Shown here: positions 1-6,411 of the stretch, piece after piece
How positions within the stretch are numbered: the first letter of the stretch is position 1
Layout: every line of letters begins with the position of its first letter
NCBI GenBank assembly: GCA_016870235.1
Contig: VGCB01000161.1
Coordinates: 1-6,542, forward strand
Direction: 5' to 3'
From: Actinomycetota bacterium
GTDB lineage: Bacteria > Actinomycetota > Thermoleophilia > Gaiellales > Gaiellaceae
Length of the DNA: 6,542 nucleotides
Made by a program: the position numbers and the translations under genes
The notes under the pieces: model-generated
The model's database searches: none
Told to the model about the DNA's origin: nothing
What the model saw: the letters and a program-made list of their open reading frames with translations, nothing else

Positions 1-1786
1 CGGCGATCGTGTCCACGTTCTCGAAGCCGAGTAGCCCGTCGCCGACCCCGTGGACGAAGACGAGCAGCAGCAGGCCGTACGCGGCCCCGACGGAGAGCAG
101 GTTGAGCCCGATCGCGACGATCGGCATCACGAGCGATCGGAAGGCGACGAGCAGGAGGACGAAGCTGAGCGCGAGGACGAAGACGAAGACGATCGGCAGC
201 CAGTCGGAGGTGAGCGCCTGGTAGTCGATCACCTCCGCCGTCGTGCCGGTGACGAAGCCCTCGAGCCCGGCCGGCTCCGCGATCTCGGGGACGACGGTCG
301 CGCGCAGGCGCTTGACGGCGTCGACGGCGACCCCCTCGCGGCTGTCGCCGGCGACGAAGGCGGAGACGAGCGCCGCCTCCCCGTCCTCGGCGAGCCGGGC
401 CTCGGCGCGGGAGAAGGCCGGGTCGCGCTCGATCGTCGCGCGCAGCCGCTCGACGGCCGCCACTGCGGTCGGTGTGGTCACCCGGCCGGAGAGCACGATC
501 TGCACCTGGTCGATCGTCCCGGCCCCGAACTCCCGCTCGAGGATCTCGAAGCCCTGCTTCGAGGCGAGCCGGTCGGGGAACGCACGGACGCCCGCCTGTC
601 CGGTCGGGAAGTCGAGGATCGGGGCGGCGAGCGCGACGAGCGCTGCGATCGAGAGCGCGGCGCTGACGAGCGGCGCCCGCATCACGGCGGCGACGACGCG
701 CGACCAGAGCCGGCCCTCCGTCCCCGCGCTCCGCTCGATCCGCCGCCCGAGCCACGGCAGCCTGAGTGCGTTGACGCGGTCGCCGAGGAGGGCGAGGATC
801 GCAGGCAGGAGCGTGAGCGAGGCGACGACCGAGACGATCCCGACGAGGATGGCGCCCGTGGCGAGGCTCCGCAGGATCGTGTCGGGGACGATGACCATCC
901 CGATCATCGCCAGCACGAACGCAGTGCCGCTGAAGAGCACGGCGCGGTTGGCGGTGCGGCCGGCGATCTCGATCGCATCGGGCACAGGCCTGCCCCCGTT
1001 CCGCTCCTCGCGGAACCGGCTGACGACGAAGAGCGCGTAGTCGATTCCGAGGGCGAGCCCCATGCCCGAGAGCATGTTGACGACGAAGAACGAGAGCTCG
1101 AACGCCTGGCCGAGGATCGCCGTCAGGGCGAGCGCGACGACGATCGAGACGAGCGCGGTCACGACCGGGATCAGGCCGGCGACGAGCGACCCGAAGACGA
1201 GGAGCAGCACGATCAGCGCGGCCGGCAGCCCGAACTGCAGCTCGCCCTTCTTGAGGTCATCCTGGGACAGCTTCTCGAAGTCGTGGTCGACGATACGGTC
1301 GCCGGTGATCGCCGTCTCGAAGCCGTCGCCCTCGGCTTGCTCGACGAGCGCGATGACGTCGTCGACCGCACTGCCGCTCCGGATCCCGACGGGCACCAGC
1401 ACGGTGTCGCGATCGGCGGATACGAGCCGGGGGTCGCCCGCCGAGATCGGGTCGACGATCGTGGGGACGTCGCCGCTCTCGCGGAGGTCGCGGACGAGCG
1501 CCTCGACCTTCTCACGGAAGGCTGGCTCCTCGAACCGGCGGCCGGGGGCGCTGATCGCGATCACCTCGGTCGGCTGCGGGGTGTCCGGCACGAGGTGCTC
1601 TTCGATCACGTCGTAGCCGCGATACGACTCCGGGTCGTTCGTCATCCGGCCCTCGGTCGTGAGGGCCGAGCCGAGGAGGAGCGCGATCAGCGCGACCGCG
1701 ACGACGACGGCCAGGCCCCAGAGGCCGAGCGTCCGCTTCGGGTGGGCGACGGCCGCGCGGGCCAGCCTGCCGGTGAGATCTCTCAT
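1..1786 (-). CDS. MMPL/RND-family membrane transporter, C-terminus outside window
   Basis: Integral inner-membrane transporter of the MMPL (RND superfamily) type, which uses proton flow to export lipids or hydrophobic compounds. The frame is open from ATG at 1786 to base 1 (595 residues; relatives are commonly 700 or more), so only the end is missing. Visible parts: TM1 about residues 20-41, a periplasmic domain (about 45-180), TM2-TM6 within about 185-334, a cytoplasmic linker, TM7 about 372-391, a second periplasmic domain (about 392-525), then TM8-TM9 (about 527-575). TM4 holds Gly-Ile-Asp249-Tyr250, matching the Asp-Tyr proton-relay pair of MmpL3-type proteins; the second pair, expected in TM10, would lie beyond the edge. 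The start is fixed by a strong GAGGAGG-like Shine-Dalgarno just upstream. It lies 52 bases after the MFS remnant and probably shares its TetR-controlled transcript. Family is confident; substrate unknown. Confidence 0.93.
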   Translation of the reverse strand, partial: MRDLTGRLARAAVAHPKRTLGLWGLAVVVAVALIALLLGSALTTEGRMTNDPESYRGYDVIEEHLVPDTPQPTEVIAISAPGRRFEEPAFREKVEALVRDLRESGDVPTIVDPISAGDPRLVSADRDTVLVPVGIRSGSAVDDVIALVEQAEGDGFETAITGDRIVDHDFEKLSQDDLKKGELQFGLPAALIVLLLVFGSLVAGLIPVVTALVSIVVALALTAILGQAFELSFFVVNMLSGMGLALGIDYALFVVSRFREERNGGRPVPDAIEIAGRTANRAVLFSGTAFVLAMIGMVIVPDTILRSLATGAILVGIVSVVASLTLLPAILALLGDRVNALRLPWLGRRIERSAGTEGRLWSRVVAAVMRAPLVSAALSIAALVALAAPILDFPTGQAGVRAFPDRLASKQGFEILEREFGAGTIDQVQIVLSGRVTTPTAVAAVERLRATIERDPAFSRAEARLAEDGEAALVSAFVAGDSREGVAVDAVKRLRATVVPEIAEPAGLEGFVTGTTAEVIDYQALTSDWLPIVFVFVLALSFVLLLVAFRSLVMPIVAIGLNLLSVGAAYGLLLLVFVHGVGDGLLGFENVDTIA

Positions 1787-1838
1787 CGCCTTCTCCTCCT
1801 CTCGATCGGATACGCCGCTGCTTCGGCACCGTTCCCGT

Positions 1839-2167
1839 CTACGCGGCCTCGGTCGCGGGCTCGAGCCGCTGCACGGCTGCGCCGGGGCGCTTCCTCCCCG
1901 GGATCAGGAAGGCCGCGAGCGCACCAACGGCGACCACCGCGCCGCCGGCGACGACCGCCGGTCGCCGAGGGCGGCGCCGGTGAGGAGCAGGACGGCGAAG
2001 GTCAGCGTGTAGGCGTTGACCGTCCACTCGAGGTCCTCGAGCGACGCGTTAAGATCCGTGCGGAGGACGGGGATCGCGGTCTTCACGACGAGGTTGTCGA
2101 GCGTGACCATGAACAGGGCGAGCGAGGTGATCACGAAGGCCCAGGCGGTCGAGCGCTTGGTTGTCAT
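1839..2167 (-). pseudogene. DHA2-type MFS drug transporter remnant (internal deletion plus frameshift)
   Basis: From ATG 2167 the first 70 residues read as the start of an EmrB/QacA-like 14-helix MFS exporter: TM1 with the VTLDNLVVKTAIP segment (family signature LDxTVVNVALP), then LEWTVNAYTLTFAVLLLTGAALGDR, which ends at the loop 2-3 Gly-Asp-Arg of motif A. The frame then turns into non-homologous residues and stops at 1906-1904 (87 aa). In another frame, bases 1955-1839 encode 38 residues resembling the last helix and tail of the same family (VVAVGALAAFLIPGRKR, ending EPATEAA). About 1.1-1.3 kb encoding TM3 to TM13 is therefore missing, judged from a usual length near 480-520 aa. A good Shine-Dalgarno (AAGGAGG, 2180-2174) and an upstream operator remain. 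It sits between tetR and the MMPL gene. A sequencing or assembly collapse is an alternative to true decay. A functional 87-aa protein is unlikely. Confidence 0.85.
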
Positions 2168-2190
2168 CTCGGCCCTCCTTTCCTTGACTT

Positions 2191-2207
2191 GTGAGTAATC
2201 ACTTACT
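2191..2207 (+). promoter_or_regulatory. TetR operator upstream of the MFS/MMPL unit
   Basis: The 12-base core GTGAGTAATCAC (2191-2202) is an inverted repeat with GTGA/TCAC half-sites, followed by TTACT. It lies 23 bases before the MFS remnant ATG. The 17-base pattern GTGAnTAnTCACTTACT also occurs, in the opposite orientation, just upstream of tetR, so this is probably a binding site for that repressor. I could not identify a convincing -35/-10 pair here. The site is seen directly; binding is inferred. Confidence 0.8.
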
Positions 2208-2250
2208 TTTGGACGTGAAGACGTCGGCGACCGCAAGACGACGCCGGTCC

Positions 2251-2844
2251 CTACGATCCTGCGAGGCCGATGCCGAGCTTCTTCTCGGCGGAGTCGCCGA
2301 TGCAGCCCACGAGCATGCGGTGCGACCAGGGCTCGGGGTGGGCCCAGAGGTCCATGCACGCGACGACGTTGAGGAGCTTGCCGCACGCGAACCAGTTCGA
2401 GACCTCCTCGACCGGGGCGCCCGACCGGGCCTCGACGAACTCGAAGAGGCGCCGGTAGCTCGTCCGCATCACCTGCCGGACATCGGGGTCGCCGCACGCC
2501 GCGTACGCCTGCATCTGGCAGAGCAGGCGGTCGCGGTCGCTCAGCACCATCGCGATGTACGCCTCGCCCATCCGCTCGAGGGCCTCCGCGCCGTGCAGCC
2601 CCTCGGACGATCTCCGGAAGCCGTCGAGGGTGTCGTCCATGCACCGCTCGACGACGGCGAGGAAGAGCGCCTTCTTCGTCCCGAAGAGGCGAAAGAGGTA
2701 CGGCTGGGAGATGCCGGCGCGGCTCGCGATCTCCTCGGTCGAGGTGCCGTGGAGGCCGCCCGCGGCGAAGGCGGAGAGGGCGGCGGCGAGGACTGCCTCG
2801 CGCCGTTCCTCGGCGGAGAGCCTGGCTGTGGCGACCGCGTTCAT
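2251..2844 (-). CDS. TetR/AcrR-family transcriptional repressor
   Basis: A one-domain DNA-binding, one-domain ligand-sensing repressor of 197 residues, the usual TetR size. Residues about 12-62 form the TetR_N helix-turn-helix, including FAAGGLHGTSTEEIASRAGI and recognition helix SQPYLFRLFGTKKAL (Tyr49, Phe54, Lys57/Lys58 are typical). The remaining helical part (about 68-190) is the ligand-binding and dimer domain, too variable to name a ligand; it holds several cysteines (109, 117, 154, 163, 181). ATG 2844 has no Shine-Dalgarno, and a -35/-10 pair places the transcript start almost at the ATG, so the mRNA is probably leaderless. An operator abuts the start codon, indicating autorepression, and a second lies before the downstream MFS/MMPL genes. 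Likely local regulator of the efflux unit and perhaps the divergent P450. Confident for family, moderate for targets. Confidence 0.93.
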   Translation of the reverse strand: MNAVATARLSAEERREAVLAAALSAFAAGGLHGTSTEEIASRAGISQPYLFRLFGTKKALFLAVVERCMDDTLDGFRRSSEGLHGAEALERMGEAYIAMVLSDRDRLLCQMQAYAACGDPDVRQVMRTSYRRLFEFVEARSGAPVEEVSNWFACGKLLNVVACMDLWAHPEPWSHRMLVGCIGDSAEKKLGIGLAGS

Positions 2845-2861
2845 AGTAAGTGAGTATTCAC
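2845..2861 (-). promoter_or_regulatory. TetR operator at the tetR start (autoregulation)
   Basis: Read on the minus strand it is GTGAATACTCACTTACT, with a 12-base inverted-repeat core (GTGAGTATTCAC on plus, 2850-2861). The core differs at one position from the site at 2191-2202 and shares its TTACT flank. It ends directly at the tetR ATG (2844) and overlaps the proposed -10 box, so bound repressor would block RNA polymerase. It is also about 14 bases upstream of the proposed -35 of the divergent P450 promoter, so it might affect that gene too. Confidence 0.82.
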
Positions 2862-2881
2862 TCTCAACGACATCTTGTCAA
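2853..2881 (-). promoter_or_regulatory. tetR promoter, probably leaderless
   Basis: On the minus strand a perfect TTGACA (2881-2876) is followed after 17 bases by AATACT (2858-2853), which matches TATAAT at four of six positions. The ATG begins 9 bases after the -10 box, so transcription would start at or within a few bases of the start codon. This fits the absence of a Shine-Dalgarno. The -10 box is inside the operator. Confidence 0.6.
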
Positions 2882-2904
2882 GGGCGCCTGCAGACGTGTA
2901 GCGT
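2875..2904 (+). promoter_or_regulatory. possible P450 promoter, divergent from tetR
   Basis: TTGTCA (2875-2880) and TAGCGT (2899-2904, fits TAnnnT) are 18 bases apart on the plus strand. The -35 overlaps the tetR -35 on the other strand, because TTGTCAA/TTGACAA is nearly self-complementary. The predicted transcript would have a leader of about 25-30 bases with the Shine-Dalgarno GGAGGAG. A weak match; tentative. Confidence 0.35.
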
Positions 2905-2938
2905 CGAACGACCAAAGACCGACCAGTGGAGGAGCCTC

Positions 2939-4294
2939 GTGGCCGACTCGAGCAACCAGATCGACTTCTTCGACCCGGCGATCCAGGACTGCCCCTACGA
3001 CGCGTACCGCTACATGCGCGACGAGGAGCCGGTCTGGTTCGACAAGGCGACGGGGATGTACAACATCACCCGGTACGACGACATCCGGGCGATTCTCCTC
3101 GACACCGAGCGCTTCTCGAACGCGGTCGGCCAGGGCGCGAACAACTCGGGCAAGGCGCTGAAGCCGGCCGACCCGGAGGAGGCGCGCAAGCAGGCGGAGA
3201 TCGCCGAGCTCGCGCAGCAGATGACCGCGCTCTACGAGGAGAAGGGCTGGGTGCCCGCGCCGAGCCTCGACGCGCGCGACGACCCGAACCACATCCAGCT
3301 CCGCCGCCTCTTCGACTTCGCGTTCCGGCCGGCCGCGATCCGCGACATCGACCCCTTCGTCGAGGAGCTCGCGTACGGCCTGTTCGACAACTTCATCGAC
3401 CGGGGCGAGTGCGAGTGGGTCGCGGACTACGCCGTGCCGCTGCCGCTCTACATCATCGGCCGTCAGATGGGCGTGCCCGACGATGACCTGCCGCAGATCA
3501 AGATCTGGACGGACGCCTGGATCAAGCGCATGGGGCTGATGCAGACGCCGGAGGAGATGCGCTGGTCGGTCGAGATGGAGATCGAGGGCCAGCACTACTT
3601 CCAGAAGCGGTTCGAGAAGCTCCGCAAGCAGCCGGACGAGTCGCTGCTGTCGATCCTCGTCAACCGGGAGATCCCCGAGTGGGGCCGCCCGATGACCGAC
3701 AACGAGCTCCACGCGGAGATGTTCGCCGACACGTTCGTCGGCGGCTCGGAGACGACGACGAACGCGCTCGCCGAGGGCATCGTCATGCTGGTCAACAACC
3801 CGAACGTCTGGGACAAGCTCAAGTCCGATCCGGTCCGCTTCATCGAGCCCTTCTGCGAGGAGGTGCTGCGGCTCGAGTCACCCGTGCAGGGGCTGATGCG
3901 GAACACGACGTGCGATGTCGAGCTCCACGGCGTCACGATCCCCGAGGGCGCCGTCGTCATGCTCCGCTTCGCCTCGGGCAACCGCGACGAGCGGTTCTAC
4001 GGCGAGGCGGTCGAGGAGATCGACCTCGAGCGCAAGCACCCGCGCCGCCACCTCGCCTTCGGCGTCGGCTCGCACCACTGCCTCGGGGCGCCTCTTGCCC
4101 GCCGCGAGCTCTACTACGGCTTCAAGGCGCTCGTCGACCGCGTCGAGGAGGTCTGGTTCCTCGACGGCAAGAACGACTTCCACCACCACCAGAACTTCTT
4201 CATGCGCGCGCTCCAGGAGGTGCAGGTCGGCTTCAAGCCGATCGCGAGCTGGGAGAAGTCGGTGGCGCTACGCTCGGAGGACACGCGGGAGTAG
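2939..4294 (+). CDS. cytochrome P450 monooxygenase (soluble bacterial type)
   Basis: Heme-thiolate monooxygenase that inserts one oxygen atom of O2 into an organic substrate, using electrons from a ferredoxin system; no membrane anchor is seen, so it is probably cytosolic. The 451 residues carry the family marks: C-helix DDPNH118 with Arg122 (heme propionate contacts), I-helix GGSE271T272T (acid-alcohol pair for O2 activation), E308-V-L-R311 (ExxR), and the heme loop FGVGSHHC381LG with Cys381 as iron ligand. It is longer than the usual 400 or so, largely because of an extended charged segment between B and C helices (about residues 70-113). GTG 2939 is chosen because GGAGGAG (2928-2934) precedes it and homology begins soon after (IDFFDPAIQDCPYDAYRYMRDEEPVWF); longer in-frame reading upstream runs through tetR on the other strand. 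No ferredoxin or reductase gene is in the window. Substrate and CYP family cannot be assigned. Confidence 0.95.
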   Translation: MADSSNQIDFFDPAIQDCPYDAYRYMRDEEPVWFDKATGMYNITRYDDIRAILLDTERFSNAVGQGANNSGKALKPADPEEARKQAEIAELAQQMTALYEEKGWVPAPSLDARDDPNHIQLRRLFDFAFRPAAIRDIDPFVEELAYGLFDNFIDRGECEWVADYAVPLPLYIIGRQMGVPDDDLPQIKIWTDAWIKRMGLMQTPEEMRWSVEMEIEGQHYFQKRFEKLRKQPDESLLSILVNREIPEWGRPMTDNELHAEMFADTFVGGSETTTNALAEGIVMLVNNPNVWDKLKSDPVRFIEPFCEEVLRLESPVQGLMRNTTCDVELHGVTIPEGAVVMLRFASGNRDERFYGEAVEEIDLERKHPRRHLAFGVGSHHCLGAPLARRELYYGFKALVDRVEEVWFLDGKNDFHHHQNFFMRALQEVQVGFKPIASWEKSVALRSEDTRE

Positions 4295-4336
4295 CGGCGC
4301 CCGACTCCCGCGTTCGGCTTCAGCCGGACGCGTCCG
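4283..4336. terminator. hairpin cluster between convergent genes, probable bidirectional terminator
   Basis: A perfect 10-bp inverted repeat ACGCGGGAGT / ACTCCCGCGT (4283-4292 and 4304-4313) has an 11-base loop and includes the first base of the P450 stop codon. A second stem, CGCGTTCGGCT / AGCCGGACGCG (4309-4319 and 4322-4332, one T-G mismatch that is a G-U pair in one RNA strand), shares bases 4309-4313 with the first, so the two cannot form together. CGGACGCGTCCG (4325-4336) is also a perfect palindrome. There is no T-run, as is common for high-GC terminators. It lies between the P450 stop and the aminotransferase stop (4349), which suits termination in both directions. Confidence 0.6.
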
Positions 4337-4348
4337 TCCGCCGCCTGC

Positions 4349-5431
4349 CTACACGTATCGCCGCAGCGCCGTGGCCACCCGCTCGACCTCGTCCTCGGTG
4401 ATCGTCGCCGAGAACGGCAGCGCGAGCGCGCGCTCGTACGCGCGGTCGGCGCCCGGGAAGCGGCCGCGGTCGCGGTAGGCGGAGAGGCGGTGGAGCGCGT
4501 AGGTGCCGACCTGCGCCTCGATCCCCTCCGCACGGAGCCCCTCGAGGGCCTCGTCGCGGCGGTCGAGCTGGATCACGTACGCCTGCCAACCGTGGGTGTC
4601 GCTCTCGGCAGCCGACGGGGTGAGGGCGAGGTGCTCGAGCCGCTCCGTGTACCACCCGGCGACGCGCGCTCGCCCCGCGTGGAGCTGGTCGAGCCGCTCG
4701 ACCTGCGGGATCCCGATCGCGCAGAGAAGGTCGGGCAGCCGGTAGTTGAGGCCGGGCGCGGGGATGTCGAACCCGCCACCCGGCGCGATCCCGTGGTGGC
4801 GCAGTCGACGGACCGCGGCGTCGATCTCCGCCTCGTCGGTGAGGACGGCGCCACCCTCGCCCGTCGTCACGATCTTCCGGGGATGGAACGAGAGGCACGC
4901 GGCGAGCCCGAGCGAGCCACAGGGGACGTCGCGGTACCGGGCGCCGAGTGCGCCGGCTGCGTCCTCGATCAGCAGGACGCGGTCGGGAACCGCGCTCTGC
5001 AGCGCCTCCCAGGCGACGGGCCGGCCGAAGAGATGGACGGCGAGCACCGCCTTCGTCCGCGCCGTCACCGCCTCCGCGACGCAGGCAGGGTCGACGTCGA
5101 ACGTGTCGGGGTCGACGTCGGCGAGGACGGCGCGGCCGCCGCACAGCTCGACCGCGTTGGCAGTCGCGGGGAAGGTGTACGCCGGCACGATCACCTCGTC
5201 TCCCGGGCCGATCCCGACGGCGAGCAGGGCCAGGTGGATGGCCGCCGTGCCCGACGAGACCGCGGCGGCATGGGCGGTTCCGCACGCCCGCGCGAGCGCC
5301 TCCTCGAAGGCGGCGACCCGCGGCCCCATCGTCAGCATCCCGTCGGCGACGACCTCGGCGAGAGCCGCGAGCTCCGCCTCGCCGACGTCGGGCCTGGCGA
5401 GTCGGATCCGGTCGTCGGCGCGGCCGCTCAC
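4349..5431 (-). CDS. DegT/DnrJ/EryC1/StrS-family PLP sugar aminotransferase
   Basis: Cytosolic fold-type I aminotransferase, which transfers an amino group (usually from glutamate) to a keto group on a nucleotide-activated sugar. The 360 residues match family length. Motifs: substrate entry LTMGPRVAAFEEAL (33-46), phosphate-binding SSGTAAIHLAL (59-69), VPAYTFPATANAV (82-94), EDAAGALGA (156-164; Asp157 pairs with the PLP ring nitrogen), SFHPRK186IVTTGEGG (Lys186 forms the Schiff base), and LNYRLPDLLCAIG (228-240). GTG 5431 is the start: it overlaps the upstream SDR stop in GTGA (5431-5428) and family homology begins about 8 residues in. No separate Shine-Dalgarno is clear, so translation is probably coupled to the SDR gene. 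With that neighbour it would aminate a 4-keto (or similar) nucleotide sugar. Exact product not assignable; ArnB-like function is one hypothesis. Confidence 0.94.
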   Translation of the reverse strand: MSGRADDRIRLARPDVGEAELAALAEVVADGMLTMGPRVAAFEEALARACGTAHAAAVSSGTAAIHLALLAVGIGPGDEVIVPAYTFPATANAVELCGGRAVLADVDPDTFDVDPACVAEAVTARTKAVLAVHLFGRPVAWEALQSAVPDRVLLIEDAAGALGARYRDVPCGSLGLAACLSFHPRKIVTTGEGGAVLTDEAEIDAAVRRLRHHGIAPGGGFDIPAPGLNYRLPDLLCAIGIPQVERLDQLHAGRARVAGWYTERLEHLALTPSAAESDTHGWQAYVIQLDRRDEALEGLRAEGIEAQVGTYALHRLSAYRDRGRFPGADRAYERALALPFSATITEDEVERVATALRRYV

Positions 5432-6399
5432 GCGCGGGCGGAGACCCGTGTCCGGTACCAGGCGATCGTGCGCTCGAGGCCCTCGTCGAGGTCGACCTTC
5501 GCCTCGAAGCCGATCAGCGTGCGCGCCTTCTCGACGTTGGGGATCCGGAGCTCGACGTCGGTGTACGTGAGCGGCTCGTAGACGATCTCGCCCGGGCACG
5601 CGGTGAGGCGCTTGACGCGACCGGCGAGGTCGTAGATCGTGACCGCCGAGCGCGCGTTGCCGATATTGAAGCTCTCGCCGACGGCGCCCGGATGCTCGAG
5701 GCAGAGGAGCAGCGCCTCGACCATGTCCTCGACGAAGCACCACGCGCGGATCTGCGAGCCGTCGCCGTGGATCGTCAGGTCGCGCCCCGCGAGCGCCGCC
5801 TCGATGAACGCGCGGATGGCGCCGCCCCCGATCTGGCCGGGCCCGTAGACGTTGAAGGGCCGCACGCTGACCGTCGGCAAGCCGAGCTCGGCATAGTAGG
5901 CGTGCGCCATGTGCTCGCCGGCGAGCTTGGAGACCGCGTACGTCCAGCGGGCCTCGCCGACGCTGCCGATCGTGGTCACGCTCGCCTCGTGCACGTTGAA
6001 CGCCTGCTGGCCGAAGACCTCGCTCGTCGAGAACTCGATCAGCCGCTCGAGCCCGGGGCCGGCGGCGAGCCCGGCCTCGAGAGCGTGGTACGTCCCGATC
6101 GTGTTCACGCGCATCGTCTGCACCGGGTTCGCGAGCACGGTGTCGACGCCCGCGATCCCGGCCGCGTGGACGATGTGCGTGCAGCCCTCGGCGAGCGCTT
6201 CGAGGCGCGGCAGGTCGAGGACGTCGCACTCCTCGAGCCGGAAGTTGGGATGGCTCGCGAGGTCGGTCCCGGAGAGGGCGTCGCGGTGGAGGTTGTCGGC
6301 GGCGATCACCTCGTTCGCGTCGACGAGGCGACGCGCCAGCGTGGTGCCGATGAACCCGGCCCCACCCGTGATCAGGATCCGCTTGCCGGAGAGCGCCAC
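5428..6399 (-). CDS. NAD-dependent nucleotide-sugar epimerase/decarboxylase (extended SDR)
   Basis: Extended short-chain dehydrogenase/reductase of 323 residues acting on a nucleotide-activated sugar in the cytosol. It has the Rossmann TGGAGFIG (11-18), Asp35 after strand 2 (NAD preference), HAAG (78-81), the active site STSEVFG (124-130) with Tyr154-x-x-x-Lys158 (YAVSK), RPFNVYGPG (180-188), and a sugar-binding C-terminal part with DVELR285IPNVEKAR. The Thr125-Ser126-Glu127 set, ARWTYAVSK and Arg285 resemble the decarboxylase domain of ArnA and UDP-glucuronate decarboxylases more than RmlB dehydratase (Thr-Asp-Glu). A 4-epimerase role remains possible, so general annotation is safest. GTG 6399 is taken as start: no Shine-Dalgarno, but a TACACT box ends 6 bases before it, suggesting a leaderless mRNA, and GKRILITGGAGFIG follows at the normal distance. 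First gene of a two-gene operon with the aminotransferase. Confidence 0.92.
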   Translation of the reverse strand: MALSGKRILITGGAGFIGTTLARRLVDANEVIAADNLHRDALSGTDLASHPNFRLEECDVLDLPRLEALAEGCTHIVHAAGIAGVDTVLANPVQTMRVNTIGTYHALEAGLAAGPGLERLIEFSTSEVFGQQAFNVHEASVTTIGSVGEARWTYAVSKLAGEHMAHAYYAELGLPTVSVRPFNVYGPGQIGGGAIRAFIEAALAGRDLTIHGDGSQIRAWCFVEDMVEALLLCLEHPGAVGESFNIGNARSAVTIYDLAGRVKRLTACPGEIVYEPLTYTDVELRIPNVEKARTLIGFEAKVDLDEGLERTIAWYRTRVSARA

Positions 6400-6405
6400 G
6401 ACGCG

Positions 6406-6411
6406 AGTGTA
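6406..6411 (-). promoter_or_regulatory. -10 box of a leaderless promoter for the sugar operon
   Basis: TACACT (TAnnnT) on the minus strand is followed by six bases, CGCGTC, and then the GTG start at 6399. This spacing is typical of leaderless actinobacterial genes. No good -35 is seen at the expected place (about 6428-6435). An 8-base direct repeat, TGTTGCCG on plus (6413-6420 and 6433-6440), is spaced exactly 20 bases apart over the upstream region and might be a regulator site. Tentative. Confidence 0.45.

Noticed and set aside
50..2194. A 714-codon plus-strand open frame opposite the MMPL, MFS and tetR genes
   Set aside because: The product is dominated by Asp, Glu, Arg and Gly without a fold or motif, as expected for an antisense frame of GC-rich genes. 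The minus strand has clear families throughout.
2168..2250. A -35/-10 promoter for the MFS/MMPL unit
   Set aside because: No pair with acceptable sequence and spacing was found around the operator; a promoter is likely there but I cannot place it.
1904..2644. A 246-codon minus-strand frame beginning inside tetR and continuing into the MFS remnant
   Set aside because: Its first part is out of frame with tetR and meaningless; only the portion from ATG 2167 is MFS-like and has its own ribosome-binding site.
2555..2938. An N-terminal extension of the P450 starting at 2555
   Set aside because: It runs antisense through tetR, has no P450 similarity, and a Shine-Dalgarno with GTG at 2939 gives a normal N-terminus.
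4349..6229. Treating the aminotransferase as a 626-residue fusion protein
   Set aside because: The extra 266 N-terminal residues overlap the SDR gene in another frame and are Arg-rich nonsense; aminotransferase homology starts just after GTG 5431.
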